Positions 50,135 through 59,829 are shown, numbered from the stretch's first letter. The stretch is DNA of 64,000 nt from Diaminobutyricibacter sp. McL0608 (GCF_039613825.1 NZ_CP154826.1:3658001-3722000); one strand, 5' to 3'. Program-made: numbers and translations. The notes: generated from the sequence alone by a model not told the origin.

Positions 50135-51221
50135 GGGAATCCGGCGCTCCGGCTTCGCCCCAGACCCGCTCCCAGCCCACACCGATCCCATCGCCGGCCC
50201 GGACGTAGCCGTCCGCGTCGACGCAGGCTTCCCGTACGACCGGGTTCTGCGTCACGAGCGACTCGAAATAGGTCGTGTTCGGGATGCTCATGGCGAGCTG
50301 GATGTTGACCGGGCCGCCCGCGTGGATCTCGGCGCGCAGATTGAACGACTCCGCGAGGTGCGCGATGCGCAGTGCGCCGGTGACTCCGCCCTTCAGCGTG
50401 GCTCCCGTGCGCACGGCACCGGCGCATCCGGACATGATGAAGTCGGCGGCGTTCAGGTGGACGCCGTCGCTGGTCTCAGCGACAAGCAGCGGGATGTCCA
50501 CCCGCTCGGCCAGCCGCTTGTATGACGTGATGCTGAACTCGCGCATCGGCTCCTCGTACCAGCGGTAGCCGGCCTCGGCGAGCGCTTTGCCCAGGTAGAC
50601 GGAGTCGTGGAGGTCGAACCCGGCCGACCCGTCGTACATCAGGTCGACGTCTGGCCCGACGTGATCGCGCAGCGCCTGCGACAGCGCCGCGTCGCGCCTC
50701 GCATCGCCCCAGGCGTGCAGCTTGATCGCGTGGTACCCGAGCTCGAGGCACTGGTCCGACACGTCCAGGTATTCCGGGATGTCCCGGAAGGTGGTCGTCG
50801 ACGCGTAGGCGGGCAGCGCATCCCGAAACGACCCGAGCAGACGGTGCAGTGGCAGCTCGGCCCGCTTCGCCGCAATGTCCCAGAGGGCGATGTCGACCAG
50901 CCCGAGAACGTAGATCGGGAACTCTTCGATGCGGTCGAGCTCCCAGACCCGATGCCACAGCCATTCGCGGGCGAGCGCGTCGGCACCGATCAGTTCGTCG
51001 CGGAGGCGGCGCTCGACCAGGTCGCGCAGGATGACACCGCGGGTGCAGTGCGCATACCCCTTCAGACCGGACTCGGTCGTGATGACGAGCCAGCCGTCGA
51101 TCGTCTCACCGGGATCGGACCCGGGCAGCCCCTGCCTCCACATAAAGGGCGGGGAGGCGGGGGGCTGGGTCACGAGCACGACGTCGACGTCGACGATCGT
51201 GTCGCCCGCCGCCGAACTCAC
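50127..51221 (-). CDS. Enolase-superfamily (mandelate racemase-like) sugar-acid dehydratase
   Basis: 364 residues. Seen: GYHAIKLHAWGDAR (catalytic K-x-H), VDLMYDGSAGF (metal Asp), RWYEEPMREF (metal Glu), LVAETSDGVH (metal Glu) and LRAEIHAGGPVNIQ (a later His). It is of the mandelate racemase group and likely dehydrates a sugar acid. Start ATG overlaps the Gfo/Idh/MocA stop (51218-51221). Its substrate is unknown; the neighbouring oxidoreductase and transporter suggest a path from sugar to keto-sugar acid. Confidence 0.86.
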   Translation of the reverse strand: MSSAAGDTIVDVDVVLVTQPPASPPFMWRQGLPGSDPGETIDGWLVITTESGLKGYAHCTRGVILRDLVERRLRDELIGADALAREWLWHRVWELDRIEEFPIYVLGLVDIALWDIAAKRAELPLHRLLGSFRDALPAYASTTTFRDIPEYLDVSDQCLELGYHAIKLHAWGDARRDAALSQALRDHVGPDVDLMYDGSAGFDLHDSVYLGKALAEAGYRWYEEPMREFSITSYKRLAERVDIPLLVAETSDGVHLNAADFIMSGCAGAVRTGATLKGGVTGALRIAHLAESFNLRAEIHAGGPVNIQLAMSIPNTTYFESLVTQNPVVREACVDADGYVRAGDGIGVGWERVWGEAGAPDSRG

Positions 51222-52375
51222 GACTGCAGCTCGAAGTACTGCTGGATGTCGGGCGAGACGGCGGGGATGCTGATGGAGCGCCCGTCAGTCCGCAGCGAGA
51301 TCGTCGCGGCCTCCCCCGCAGCGACCGCATCCCGTGCTGCGACCGGCGAGGTCTCGGTGGCCCCGCCCTCGCGCACGAAACGCAGGAACTCGGCGACGAG
51401 CGCGCTGTCCGCTCCTCCGTGACCGCCCTCGGCCGGCGGGATCGGGATGATCTCGTCGGCTTCGACATAGTCGCCGCGTGTCGTCCACACCTTGACCACG
51501 CCGCCTTCGCCGTCGCCGAAGTTCTCGATGCGGCCCTCCGTACCGATGACGGTGTAGTTGCGCCAGTAGTCAGGCGTGTAGTGGCACTGCTGGTAGCTGG
51601 CGTAGACGCCGTTCTCCAGCTGCATCAGCATCATCGAGACGTCCTCGACGTCGACGACCGGGTTCAGCCCGGTCAGCGACTTCGGCGGCCAGTTCTCGTG
51701 GCTGATCCACTCGCCCATGCGCTCCTCGGAGCGGTCGCGACGGTCCGTGATGTCGCCGTAGACGGTGAGCCCGCCCATCCCGACGACCGTCTCGCTGCGC
51801 GAGTCGGCCAGCCAGTGGATCACGTCGAGATCGTGGGCGCCCTTCTGGAGCAGCAGGCCGGTCGACTTGGTGCGGTCGGCGTGCCAATCCTTGAAATAGA
51901 AGTCCCCGCCGTTGCCGACGAAGTGGCGGCACCAGATCGCCTTGACCTCGCCGATGCGGCCCGAGCGGATGATGTCGCGCATGAGACGGACCACCGGAAG
52001 GTGGCGCATGTTGTGGCCGACGTAGAGCCTGGTCCCGGTCTCGCGTGCGGTCTCGAGGACCCGGTCCGCATCCTCGGCCGTGATCGCCAGCGGCTTCTCA
52101 CAGAAGACCGGCACGCCCGCGCGCAGCGCTGCGATCGCCACCTCGGCGTGCGTGAAGTCAGGGGAGAGCACCATCACGGCGTCGATCCCCGAGGCCAGCA
52201 GGTCGTCGAGCGAGGTCGCGATCGTCGCATCCGGGAGCTCCTCGGCGACGCTGCGCTGTGCGCGTTCGGCCGGATCCCAGACCGCCGCGATCACCGCGTC
52301 ATTGCCCGGGTGCACGACCTCGCGCCACAGCGCAGAGCGGGCACCGAAGCCGACGATTCCGATTCGAAGTGTCAC
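51218..52375 (-). CDS. Gfo/Idh/MocA-family oxidoreductase
   Basis: 385 residues: the Rossmann motif is LRIGIVGFGARSALW, then VMVLSPDFTHAEVAIAALRAGVPVFCEKPLAIT (EKP motif, catalytic Lys), VGHNMRHLPVVRLMRDII and GLLLQKGAHDLDVIHWLAD (the conserved H-D-x-D). The long C-terminal part (EDVSMMLMQLENGVYASY) fits glycosyl-hydrolase-like or dehydrogenase members. NAD(P)-dependent oxidation of a sugar is expected. The next gene in the operon begins inside its stop. Confidence 0.9.
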   Translation of the reverse strand: MTLRIGIVGFGARSALWREVVHPGNDAVIAAVWDPAERAQRSVAEELPDATIATSLDDLLASGIDAVMVLSPDFTHAEVAIAALRAGVPVFCEKPLAITAEDADRVLETARETGTRLYVGHNMRHLPVVRLMRDIIRSGRIGEVKAIWCRHFVGNGGDFYFKDWHADRTKSTGLLLQKGAHDLDVIHWLADSRSETVVGMGGLTVYGDITDRRDRSEERMGEWISHENWPPKSLTGLNPVVDVEDVSMMLMQLENGVYASYQQCHYTPDYWRNYTVIGTEGRIENFGDGEGGVVKVWTTRGDYVEADEIIPIPPAEGGHGGADSALVAEFLRFVREGGATETSPVAARDAVAAGEAATISLRTDGRSISIPAVSPDIQQYFELQS

Positions 52376-52382
52376 GGGGGTC

Positions 52383-53291
52383 CTATCCTTTCGTGCCCGT
52401 CAGCGCGATGCCCTGAATGAACTGGCGCTGCAGGATGGCGAATGTGATGAGCATCGGCAGGCAGGCCATCAGGGCCGCCGCCATCAGCACGGGGAAGTCG
52501 GTGAAGTGGAGGCCGATGAGCTGTGCCATGCCAACCGTGAGCGGCTCCTTGGACGGGTCCGACGTGACGACGAGCGGCCACAGCAGGTCGTTCCACGACC
52601 ACAGCGCAGTGAAGACGGCGAGCGCGATGATGCCCGGCTTCGCGAGCGGCAGCATCACCTTGTAGAAGACCTGCCACGGGTTCGCGCCGTCGACGCGGGC
52701 CGCCTCCTCGAGTTCGTTGGGAAGCGCCATGAAGAACTGGCGCATGAGGAAGCATCCGAACGCACTGAACATGCCGGGCACGATCAGTGCAGTCAGGCTG
52801 TTCGTCCAGCCGAGGCGCAGGATGATCTCGAACTGCGGAAGCAGGAAGAGCTGCGACGGCACCATCAGCACCGACAGGAACGCGATGAAGATCACGTTGC
52901 GCCCGGGAAAGCGGAGCCGTGCGAACGCGTAGCCCGCCATAGTGCACAGAACGACCTGCCCGACGACCCGGCCGATCGTGAGCAGCACGGAGTTTGTCAG
53001 CATCGACAGGAACGGCAGGGTGGCGAGCACCTTCGCGAAGTTCCCGAAGTCCCAGGGGCTCGGGATGATCTGCGGCGGGACGGCGTGCGCCCCGTCGAAG
53101 GTCTTGAACGCGGTGAGCAGTTCCCAGACGAACGGGAAGATCATGATGACTGCGCCCGCGATGAGCAGTGTGTGGACGAGCCACGGCTGCCGGGGGCCGC
53201 GCTTGGTGCGGACGGTGACGGTGTCGCGGACGGCCGCTGCCGGCTCGTTCGCCCTGGCGGTCTCGCGGGTGAGGGTCGACTCAGTACTCAT
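52383..53291 (-). CDS. Carbohydrate ABC transporter permease (MalG-like)
   Basis: 302 residues with six predicted helices; a cytosolic N-terminal tail of ~35 residues precedes LIAGAVIMIFPFVWELLTAFKT. The EAA loop reads LPNELEEAARVDGANPWQVFYKVMLPLAKPGI (the D-G of the coupling helix). Ends FIQGIALTGTKG as MalG-type permeases do. It overlaps the MalF-like gene by 11 bp. No ATPase gene is present in the operon, so an MsmK-type shared ATPase is probably used. Confidence 0.93.
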   Translation of the reverse strand: MSTESTLTRETARANEPAAAVRDTVTVRTKRGPRQPWLVHTLLIAGAVIMIFPFVWELLTAFKTFDGAHAVPPQIIPSPWDFGNFAKVLATLPFLSMLTNSVLLTIGRVVGQVVLCTMAGYAFARLRFPGRNVIFIAFLSVLMVPSQLFLLPQFEIILRLGWTNSLTALIVPGMFSAFGCFLMRQFFMALPNELEEAARVDGANPWQVFYKVMLPLAKPGIIALAVFTALWSWNDLLWPLVVTSDPSKEPLTVGMAQLIGLHFTDFPVLMAAALMACLPMLITFAILQRQFIQGIALTGTKG

Positions 53292-54234
53292 AGTGAACCC
53301 ATCTGCGCTGGAGGCGGAACTGGATTGCGGTGAGGATCAGGATGATCACCATCAGCACGAGGGCGATGGCCGCGGCGAGGCCGCGCTGGTTGCGGATGAA
53401 CCCGGTCTCGTAGAAGAGGGAGACGATCGTCATCGTGGCCTGCTTGGCGGGGCTCCCGGTCGGGATCATCACGTAGAGCAGATCGAAGACCTGGAGGGCT
53501 CCGATCACCGTGATGACACTGACGAAGAAGACGCTCGGGCTCAGCAGCGGCAGGGTGACGGAGAAGAACCGCCGGATCGGACCCGCTCCGTCGAGGCTTG
53601 CCGCCTCGTAGAGCGAGGTCGGGATGCCCTGCAGCCCGGCGACGAAGATCACGATGTTCGTTCCGAGGGTCGCCCAGATACCGACCACCGCGACAGCCAT
53701 GAGCGCGGTCGAGGGGTTGGCGAGCCAGCTGGTCCCCTGGATGCCGACCAGGTGCAGCACCTGGTTCAGGATCCCGTAGTCACCGTTGTAGATGAACGTC
53801 CAGACCAGGGCGATCGCCGCCGGCATGGTGACGACAGGGATGAAGTACAGGATGCGGTAGAAGCTCCGGCCCTTCAGGTTCGGGGTGTTGAGCAGGCTGG
53901 CGATGACGATCGCCAGCGGGATCCCGAGCAGTGCGACACAGGTGTAGATGGCCGAGTTGCCTGCCGCATTGAGCAGGTCGGGAGTATTGAAGAGCTGCAC
54001 GAAGTTCGCGAAGCCCACCCACGTCTCGCCGCCGAAGGCGCCGGTCGTGGTGAGGGACATGTACCCCGTGCGAAGGATCGGCCAGAAGTAGAACGCGATC
54101 AGCCCGAGGGCCGTCGGGCCCACGAACAGCAGCGCCCACCAGGCGGAGTCCCGCAGCGGCTTGCGACGCCGGGCCGCAGGTGCCGGGGTCGCCCCCGGCA
54201 CCTGGGTCCGTGTCATCGTCGATGACTGAGACAC
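53281..54234 (-). CDS. Carbohydrate ABC transporter permease (MalF-like)
   Basis: 317 residues. After the cytosolic RRRKPLRDSAWWALLFVGP there are six helices (LGLIAFYFWPILRTGYMSLTT, ACVALLGIPLAIVIASLL-like, and onward); the EAA loop is LQGIPTSLYEAASLDGAGPIRRFFSVTLPLLSP. Ends RRWVHYEY. It pairs with the MalG-like permease to form the channel. Starts 4 bp after the binding-protein stop. Confidence 0.93.
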   Translation of the reverse strand: MSQSSTMTRTQVPGATPAPAARRRKPLRDSAWWALLFVGPTALGLIAFYFWPILRTGYMSLTTTGAFGGETWVGFANFVQLFNTPDLLNAAGNSAIYTCVALLGIPLAIVIASLLNTPNLKGRSFYRILYFIPVVTMPAAIALVWTFIYNGDYGILNQVLHLVGIQGTSWLANPSTALMAVAVVGIWATLGTNIVIFVAGLQGIPTSLYEAASLDGAGPIRRFFSVTLPLLSPSVFFVSVITVIGALQVFDLLYVMIPTGSPAKQATMTIVSLFYETGFIRNQRGLAAAIALVLMVIILILTAIQFRLQRRWVHYEY

Positions 54235-54238
54235 GTCG

Positions 54239-55486
54239 TTATTCCTTGGCGAGGTCCGCGTTCATTTTCGCCGCGAGGTCCTTCAGACCGGTCTCGACGT
54301 CGACGGATCCGGTCCAGATCTTCGTCATCTCGGCCGTCTCATCGGTGTTCCAGGCCGCGGTGTTCTTGGACACCGGGTAGGCGACAGCCGTCTTGACCTC
54401 GTCCATGTAGGCCTGCAGGTTGAAGTTCGGCAGCGACTTGACCCACTCGTCCTGCGAGCCGTTGAAGGCCGGGATGACCGCGCCCGACTTGGCCATGACA
54501 TCCGCCGCCGTCTTTCCGCTCGCGAACGCGGCGAACTTCTTCGCTGCGTCGATGTGCGCACTCTTGGCCGAGACCACGTTTCCGAGGCCGTGCATGATCG
54601 ACTGGTTGCTCACCGGACCCTGCGGCAGCGGTGCGACGTCGATGTCAGCGGCGATCGACGACTTGGCGAACGCACCCGGGTTCCACGAGCCAGCCCAGTA
54701 CATGGCGACCTTGCCGGAGGTGAAGAGGTCGGCCGAGTAGGTGTCGGTCATCTGCTGGAGAGTGGGGGACTCCTTGGCGTTCACCAGGTCGACCCAGAAC
54801 TTGACGCCTTCGATCGTCTTGGGGTCGTCGTAGCCGGACTTCTTGCCATCCGGGCTGACGATGTAGCCGCCGGCCTGAGCGACCGTGTCGTAGAAGTTCT
54901 CCTGGCCGTACGGGGGAGCTGCGATACCGAAGGTTCCGGGCGTCTTGCCGGTCAGCGCCTTGGCGTCGGCCTTGAGGTCGTCCCAGGTCCAGCCGGCCTT
55001 GGGGTAGGCGACGCCCGCGGCGTCGAACAGCTTCTTGTTGTACCAGACGCCGACCGTGTCGAAGTCCTTCGGTGCCCCGTAGACCTTGCCCTGGTAGGAG
55101 TACAGGTCCGTCAGCGCCTTCGGGTAGTCGCTCGTCTTCACCTGGTCGTTCGGTGCCAGCTGGCCATTGGATGCGTAGAGCTGGAAGTTCGGCCCGTTCA
55201 TCCAGAACACGTCGGGCGCGGTTCCCGCGGTGGCCGCGGTCTGGAGCTTCGTCCAGTAGTCGGCGTTCGGTGTCAGCTCGATGGTGACCGAGATGTTCGG
55301 GTTCTGCTTGTGGAAGTCAGAGATGATCTGCTGCATCGCCGGCTCCTGGTTCTTGTCCCAGATGCCGTAGGTGAGCGAGACTTTCTCGTTCGAACTCGGT
55401 GCGCTCGAGCAGGCCGTGAGGCCCATCAGCCCGAGGGCCGCGATGGCCACTCCCGCCCCGATGGCGCGGATGGTACGTCGCTGCAT
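54239..55486 (-). CDS. Sugar ABC transporter substrate-binding lipoprotein
   Basis: 415 residues, cluster B (MalE-like) binding protein. Signal: RRTIRAIGAGVAIAALGLMGLTACSSA with lipobox LTAC (Cys26). The mature part has KVSLTYGIWDKNQEPAMQQI, the family pattern WTKLQTAATAGTAPDVFWM, FDTVGVWYNKKLFDAAG, FTSGKVAMYWAGSWNPG and AADVMAKSGAVIPAF. Ligand unknown. ATG follows AAAGGAGATTCA. First gene of the operon; a promoter and operator lie 39-79 bp upstream. Confidence 0.94.
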   Translation of the reverse strand: MQRRTIRAIGAGVAIAALGLMGLTACSSAPSSNEKVSLTYGIWDKNQEPAMQQIISDFHKQNPNISVTIELTPNADYWTKLQTAATAGTAPDVFWMNGPNFQLYASNGQLAPNDQVKTSDYPKALTDLYSYQGKVYGAPKDFDTVGVWYNKKLFDAAGVAYPKAGWTWDDLKADAKALTGKTPGTFGIAAPPYGQENFYDTVAQAGGYIVSPDGKKSGYDDPKTIEGVKFWVDLVNAKESPTLQQMTDTYSADLFTSGKVAMYWAGSWNPGAFAKSSIAADIDVAPLPQGPVSNQSIMHGLGNVVSAKSAHIDAAKKFAAFASGKTAADVMAKSGAVIPAFNGSQDEWVKSLPNFNLQAYMDEVKTAVAYPVSKNTAAWNTDETAEMTKIWTGSVDVETGLKDLAAKMNADLAKE

Positions 55487-55524
55487 TGAATCTCCTTTGA
55501 TCGTTTGCGTGTGACTGCGGAACT

Positions 55525-55565
55525 ACTAAAACGATTAAGTAACAGCACAATGCAAGTAATGGCAA
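55525..55565 (-). promoter_or_regulatory. Promoter and LacI-type operator of the sugar operon
   Basis: Minus-strand elements TTGCCA (55565-55560) and TTACTT (55542-55537), 17 bp apart. The operator ACTAAAACGATTAAGT (55525-55540) has central CG and 12 of 16 symmetric bases, typical for LacI-family sites, and overlaps the -10 and start region. The adjacent LacI regulator (55684) is the likely ligand-dependent repressor. Confidence 0.6.
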
Positions 55566-55683
55566 ATATCGATCAGTCCAACTGAGCGAAATGATGATTC
55601 GCTGACCATTCGCCTCAGGGACGCCGCACAGACGCTCCACACCTGCCCCATAGGGGCCGTGAAGTTGCCCGGGGCCGGCGGCT

Positions 55684-56700
55684 TCAGGCGCGCGTCGACT
55701 CGCGCTCGATCAGCGACCAGTCGAGTTCATGGAGAGTTCCCTCGCCGACCTCGCCCGGCCCCTCCAGGGCCCGCTTGACGATGATGTCGGCGATCCGTTC
55801 GAACTGGTCGACCGGGCCGACTGTCGAGAGCGAGGGCTCGGTGAGTCCCGCATCCGGGGTGTTGCCCACACCGATGATCGCGACCTCCTCCGGAACGCGG
55901 ATACCGAGCCGGTGGGCCGCGTTGATGGCGGCGATAGCCGCGAAGTCCGTCGTCGCGTAGAGGGCGGTGGGCCGCTCGGGCGACGAGAGCAGGTCGAGAG
56001 CCACGGCGTACGCTTCGGCCTGGGTCTCCTCGTAGACACCCACGCGGTCGGCGCGCACCTCCAGGCCGGCCGCAGCCATCGCATCGCGGTAGACGGTCAG
56101 GCGCGACGGCGAGTTGTTCGCGTTCACACGCGACGTCAGGCAGGCGATATCGGTGTGCCGTTCGAGCAGGTGCTCCATCGCGATGCGGCACCCCGGAAGC
56201 GACTTCGAGCGGATCACGTCGAAGCCCTTCGGATCGATCAGGTCGTCGAAGACGACGACCTTCTGGCCGCGCCCGACCATGGTGGCCAACCGCTGCTGGT
56301 CTGCCGCAAGGTCGGGACCCAGTCCGATGTAGGCGACATCGGCGCGTTGCAGTTCGAGAGCCGAGAACCAGTCGCCGTCGGCGAGGATCATCGACGTCAG
56401 CCCGGCCTCCTTCGCAGCGGTATTCGCGGCAGCGGCGAGCGCGAGAGACCAGGGGTCGCTCAACATGTTCAGCGACAACATCACGAGGCCGGTGCGGCCG
56501 GTCCTGACCGCACGGGCAGAGCTGTTGGGGTAGTAGCCGAGACGCTTCACGGCCTCATGGACGCGTTGCGCCGTGGCCTCGCTGATCCCGGCATCCCGGC
56601 CCGAGAGCACGAACGAGACAGTCGTCGTGGAGACACCCGCTTCGCGCGCGACCGTCTTCAGGGTCGGGCGCGCAGGTGCCTGCCCGTTTCCGTCTGCCAT
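55684..56700 (-). CDS. LacI-family transcriptional regulator
   Basis: 338 residues. HTH: RPTLKTVAREAGVSTTTVSFVLSGRDAGISEATAQRV (LacI-type, with hinge helix RLGYYPNSSARAVRTGR), then the periplasmic-binding-like effector domain: LVMLSLNMLSDPWSLALAAAA, SLPGCRIAMEHLLERH, TALYATTDFAAIAAINAAHRLG, VAIIGVGNTPDAGLTEPSLSTV. ATG at 56700 follows GGAGGTGG. It lies 197 bp upstream of the sugar operon on the same strand. It likely represses that operon. Confidence 0.92.
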   Translation of the reverse strand: MADGNGQAPARPTLKTVAREAGVSTTTVSFVLSGRDAGISEATAQRVHEAVKRLGYYPNSSARAVRTGRTGLVMLSLNMLSDPWSLALAAAANTAAKEAGLTSMILADGDWFSALELQRADVAYIGLGPDLAADQQRLATMVGRGQKVVVFDDLIDPKGFDVIRSKSLPGCRIAMEHLLERHTDIACLTSRVNANNSPSRLTVYRDAMAAAGLEVRADRVGVYEETQAEAYAVALDLLSSPERPTALYATTDFAAIAAINAAHRLGIRVPEEVAIIGVGNTPDAGLTEPSLSTVGPVDQFERIADIIVKRALEGPGEVGEGTLHELDWSLIERESTRA

Positions 56701-56707
56701 CGTTCCA

Positions 56708-56721
56708 CCTCCGATCGGAGG
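56708..56721 (-). promoter_or_regulatory. Perfect palindrome covering the lacI-type gene's ribosome site
   Basis: CCTCCGATCGGAGG (14 bp, perfect) contains the ribosome site GGAGG that serves the ATG at 56700. In RNA, CCUCC and GGAGG would pair around a GAUC loop and hide it; alternatively it is a DNA operator. Small, but placed exactly where a translation control would be. Confidence 0.4.
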
Positions 56722-56807
56722 CAACGCTATACCAGCGTGAAGTATTTCAGCCCGTTTCGCCCGGGGGCCGCGTTCCCCCAGACGCGCCCATCGGACGCAT
56801 GCGTCAT

Positions 56808-56864
56808 CGACTTGAGGCAAATCCTCGCCTGACTGCCGCCGAGACCGCGATTTGCCTCATGTCG
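56808..56864. repeat. Palindromic element, family B copy 2
   Basis: Left arm 56808-56823 and right arm 56849-56864 (CGAC(T/A)TGAGGCAAATC) pair over 16 bp with one mismatch at the same T/T position as in copy 1 (24541-24599). Total length 57 nt. The loop differs from copy 1. It sits in the 336-bp gap 56701-57036 between the LacI regulator and the mutarotase; apart from this element, the palindrome over the regulator's ribosome site and a family C fragment I see nothing else in that gap. Confidence 0.65.
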
Positions 56865-56948
56865 TTACTCGGAACGAGGTCCTTCCGGTGCCCGAGTTTA
56901 TCCAGAAGTTCGCCCGCTCCTGACGCGGCCTCGCCGCCGATCCCCGAG

Positions 56949-56986
56949 ACTGCGGTCGTTCGTCACGTCCGCGCCCCGCTCGCCCG
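56949..56986. repeat. Family C repeat fragment
   Basis: The sequence from 56949, containing CTGCGGTCGTTCGTCACGTC and GCGCCCCGCTCGCC, matches the first half of the element at 61771-61839 with three or four substitutions; the second half and its pairing arm are lost. It is in the same orientation as the other copy. It is downstream of the mutarotase stop (57037, minus strand). Confidence 0.5.
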
Positions 56987-57036
56987 GGGGCAGACGTCAC
57001 GTGAAGCAGCAGAAGCCGCCGCCGCGCGCCCCCGTC

Positions 57037-57356
57037 TCAGTCGAGGTGGAACACCTCGGGGATGGGCATCCACCGGTCGCCGTCGGCACGCTCGGGAAGC
57101 GGCCGCTGCAAGGCATCGGTCAGCGCGTGCCACCGCTTCGTCGCCGGGTCATCGTTGACGCGTGCCATGTCCGCGTCGAAATCGTCGCCCACGTACTCAA
57201 AGTACGAGAAAAGCACGTCGCCCTGGCGGAAGATCGAGTAGTTGCGCACGTTGCCCGCCGTCAGGGCCGCGAGCACCTCGGGCCACGCCTCCGCGTGCAG
57301 CCGCTCGTACTCGTCGACACTCTCGGCGGGGATCCCGATCACCGAGGCGATCCGCC

Positions 57357-57360
<4 letters not shown>
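57037..57360 (-). CDS. L-fucose/L-rhamnose mutarotase
   Basis: 107 residues of the RhaM/FucM-like family: RRIASVIGIPAESVDEYERLHAEAWPEVL (the conserved H of the active site), NYSIFRQGDVLFSYFEYVG, DDPATKRWHALTDALQRPL, DRWMPIPEVFHLD. It interconverts the alpha and beta forms of the sugar. Stop-start overlap (ATGA, 57357-57360) with the upstream SDR makes it the last gene of the fucose operon. Confidence 0.88.
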
Positions 57361-58114
<754 letters not shown>

Positions 58115-58118
<4 letters not shown>

Positions 58119-58969
58119 GCCTGCACCATCCCCTGGCGCGCGCGGCCGAGGCCGTCGATCTCGAGCTCGACGACGTCGCCGGCGCGCAGGTACGGGTTGC
58201 CGGGGATGCCGAGCGCCACACCGGCGGGCGTGCCGGTGTTGATGACGTCACCGGGGTGCAGCACCATGAACTGGCTCAGGTACCAGATGACGTGGGCGAC
58301 GGAGAAGAGCATGTTCGCCGTCGTGCCGTCCTGGCGCGCCTCGCCGTTGACCCAGAGGCGCAGGCCCAGCTGCTGCGGGTCGGCGACCTGCGAGGCCGGA
58401 ACCAGGTCGGGACCGAACGGGTTGAACGTCTCGCAGCTCTTGCCCTTGTCCCACTGGCCGCCGCGTTCGAGCTGGTATTCGCGCTCCGACACGTCGTTGG
58501 AGACGGCGTAGCCCGCGACGTGGGCGAGCGCTTCCTCGGGCGAGTCCAGGTAGCGCGCGGTCGACCCGATCACGACGGCGAGCTCGACCTCCCAGTCTGT
58601 TTTGACGGATCCCCGCGGAATGAGCACATCGTCGAATGGTCCGACCAGTGTCGACGGGTCCTTCATGAAGACCACGGGCTCGACGGGAGGGGTCTGACCG
58701 GTCTCCTCCGCGTGATCGCTGTAGTTGAGACCGATGCAGACGATCTTGCCCGGGCGCCCGATCGGCGCCCCGACGCGCAGGGTTCCGGCGTCGAACCCGG
58801 GGAGCGAGCCGAGCGCATCCGCCACCCGGGCGAGCCCGTTGGAGGCGAAGAAGGCCGGATCGAAATCGGATGCGATGGAGCGAGCATCGAGGGTGCGTCC
58901 GGCGTGACGCACCACGGGGATCTCCTCGCCGGGCGCGCCCAGGCGGGCGAGGGTGAACTGGTCGGTCAT
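58115..58969 (-). CDS. Fumarylacetoacetate hydrolase-family protein, probable 2,4-diketo-3-deoxy-L-fuconate hydrolase
   Basis: 284 residues. The FAH core: GKIVCIGLNYSDHAEETGQTPP, PVVFMKDPSTLVGP, TDWEVELAVVIG (metal-binding E-x-E), VAGYAVSNDVSEREYQ (metal Asp), FNPFGPDLVP, VINTGTPAGVALG. In the non-phosphorylative L-fucose route, FAH-type enzymes cleave 2,4-diketo-3-deoxy-L-fuconate to pyruvate and lactate. Overlaps its neighbours by ATGA on each side. Confidence 0.88.
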
Positions 58970-59829
58970 GCGTTGCCTTTCGTCGTGTCGAGCTGGTAGT
59001 AGGTGCGAGCGGTGCCCGCGAGGATGGCCTGCCGGTCGTCGTCGAGAAGCCCGGACAGGAGGTCTTCGATGCCGCGCCACACCCGGGTGTAGCCGCCGGC
59101 GATGAGCGAGACCGGCCAGTCGCCGCCGTACATGAGGCGCTCCGCGCCGAACACGTCCAGTGCGTGTTCGAAGACGGGCCGGATGGTGTCGACCGTCCAG
59201 TCTCCGGGCTGGCCCACAGCCGAGTACAGCCCGGAGACCTTGCCATAGACGAGCGGATTCGCCGCCACGTCGCGGATCAGCGACGCCCACGGTTCCCGGT
59301 CGGATGCTCCGATCGGCGGCTTGTTGAGGTGGTCGAGCACCATCTTCAGGCGCGGATGCCGCTCCGAGATCGTGAGGACGGCACGCAGGTGCTCGGGGAG
59401 CACGCCCACGACGTCGAACGGGATGCCCGCGTCTTCGAGGAGGCCGAGTGTGGCGTCGACTTCGCCGCGCTGCAGGTAATGAGCGTCGGCACGGTCATGG
59501 ATGAGCGCGCGGATGCCGCAGAACAGGGGCTCGCGCTGCAGCTGGGCCAGCCGAACGGCCGCCCGGTCGGGCTGGTCGAGCGGAACATAGCCGACGATCC
59601 CGGCCACGATCGGGTTCTCGCGAGCGACCTCGAACATGTGGTCGGTGTCGTCGTCGTTGTCTGCGGACTGGACGAGGACGGTGCCGGTCACGCCGGCCGC
59701 CTCCAGTTCCGGCAGCACGTCCGCCATGGCGAAGTCGCGGAACAGCGGCCCCGAATCCGGTCCGAGCCAGGCGTATTCCGCCCGCCCGAGATCCCACACA
59801 TGCTGGTGCGCGTCGATGATCCCGCTCAT
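58966..59829 (-). CDS. Amidohydrolase-family L-fucono-1,5-lactonase
   Basis: 287 residues: IIDAHQHVWDLGRAEYAWLGP (metal His pair), VLVQSADNDDDTDHMFEVARE, IRALIHDRADAHYL, MVLDHLNKPPIGAS (His), RLMYGGDWPVSLI (Asp). This is the Amidohydro_2 family; in fucose clusters it opens L-fuconolactone to L-fuconate. It is the first gene of the operon (ATG 59829) and diverges from the GntR regulator, with 53 bp between the starts. Confidence 0.9.
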   Translation of the reverse strand: MSGIIDAHQHVWDLGRAEYAWLGPDSGPLFRDFAMADVLPELEAAGVTGTVLVQSADNDDDTDHMFEVARENPIVAGIVGYVPLDQPDRAAVRLAQLQREPLFCGIRALIHDRADAHYLQRGEVDATLGLLEDAGIPFDVVGVLPEHLRAVLTISERHPRLKMVLDHLNKPPIGASDREPWASLIRDVAANPLVYGKVSGLYSAVGQPGDWTVDTIRPVFEHALDVFGAERLMYGGDWPVSLIAGGYTRVWRGIEDLLSGLLDDDRQAILAGTARTYYQLDTTKGNA

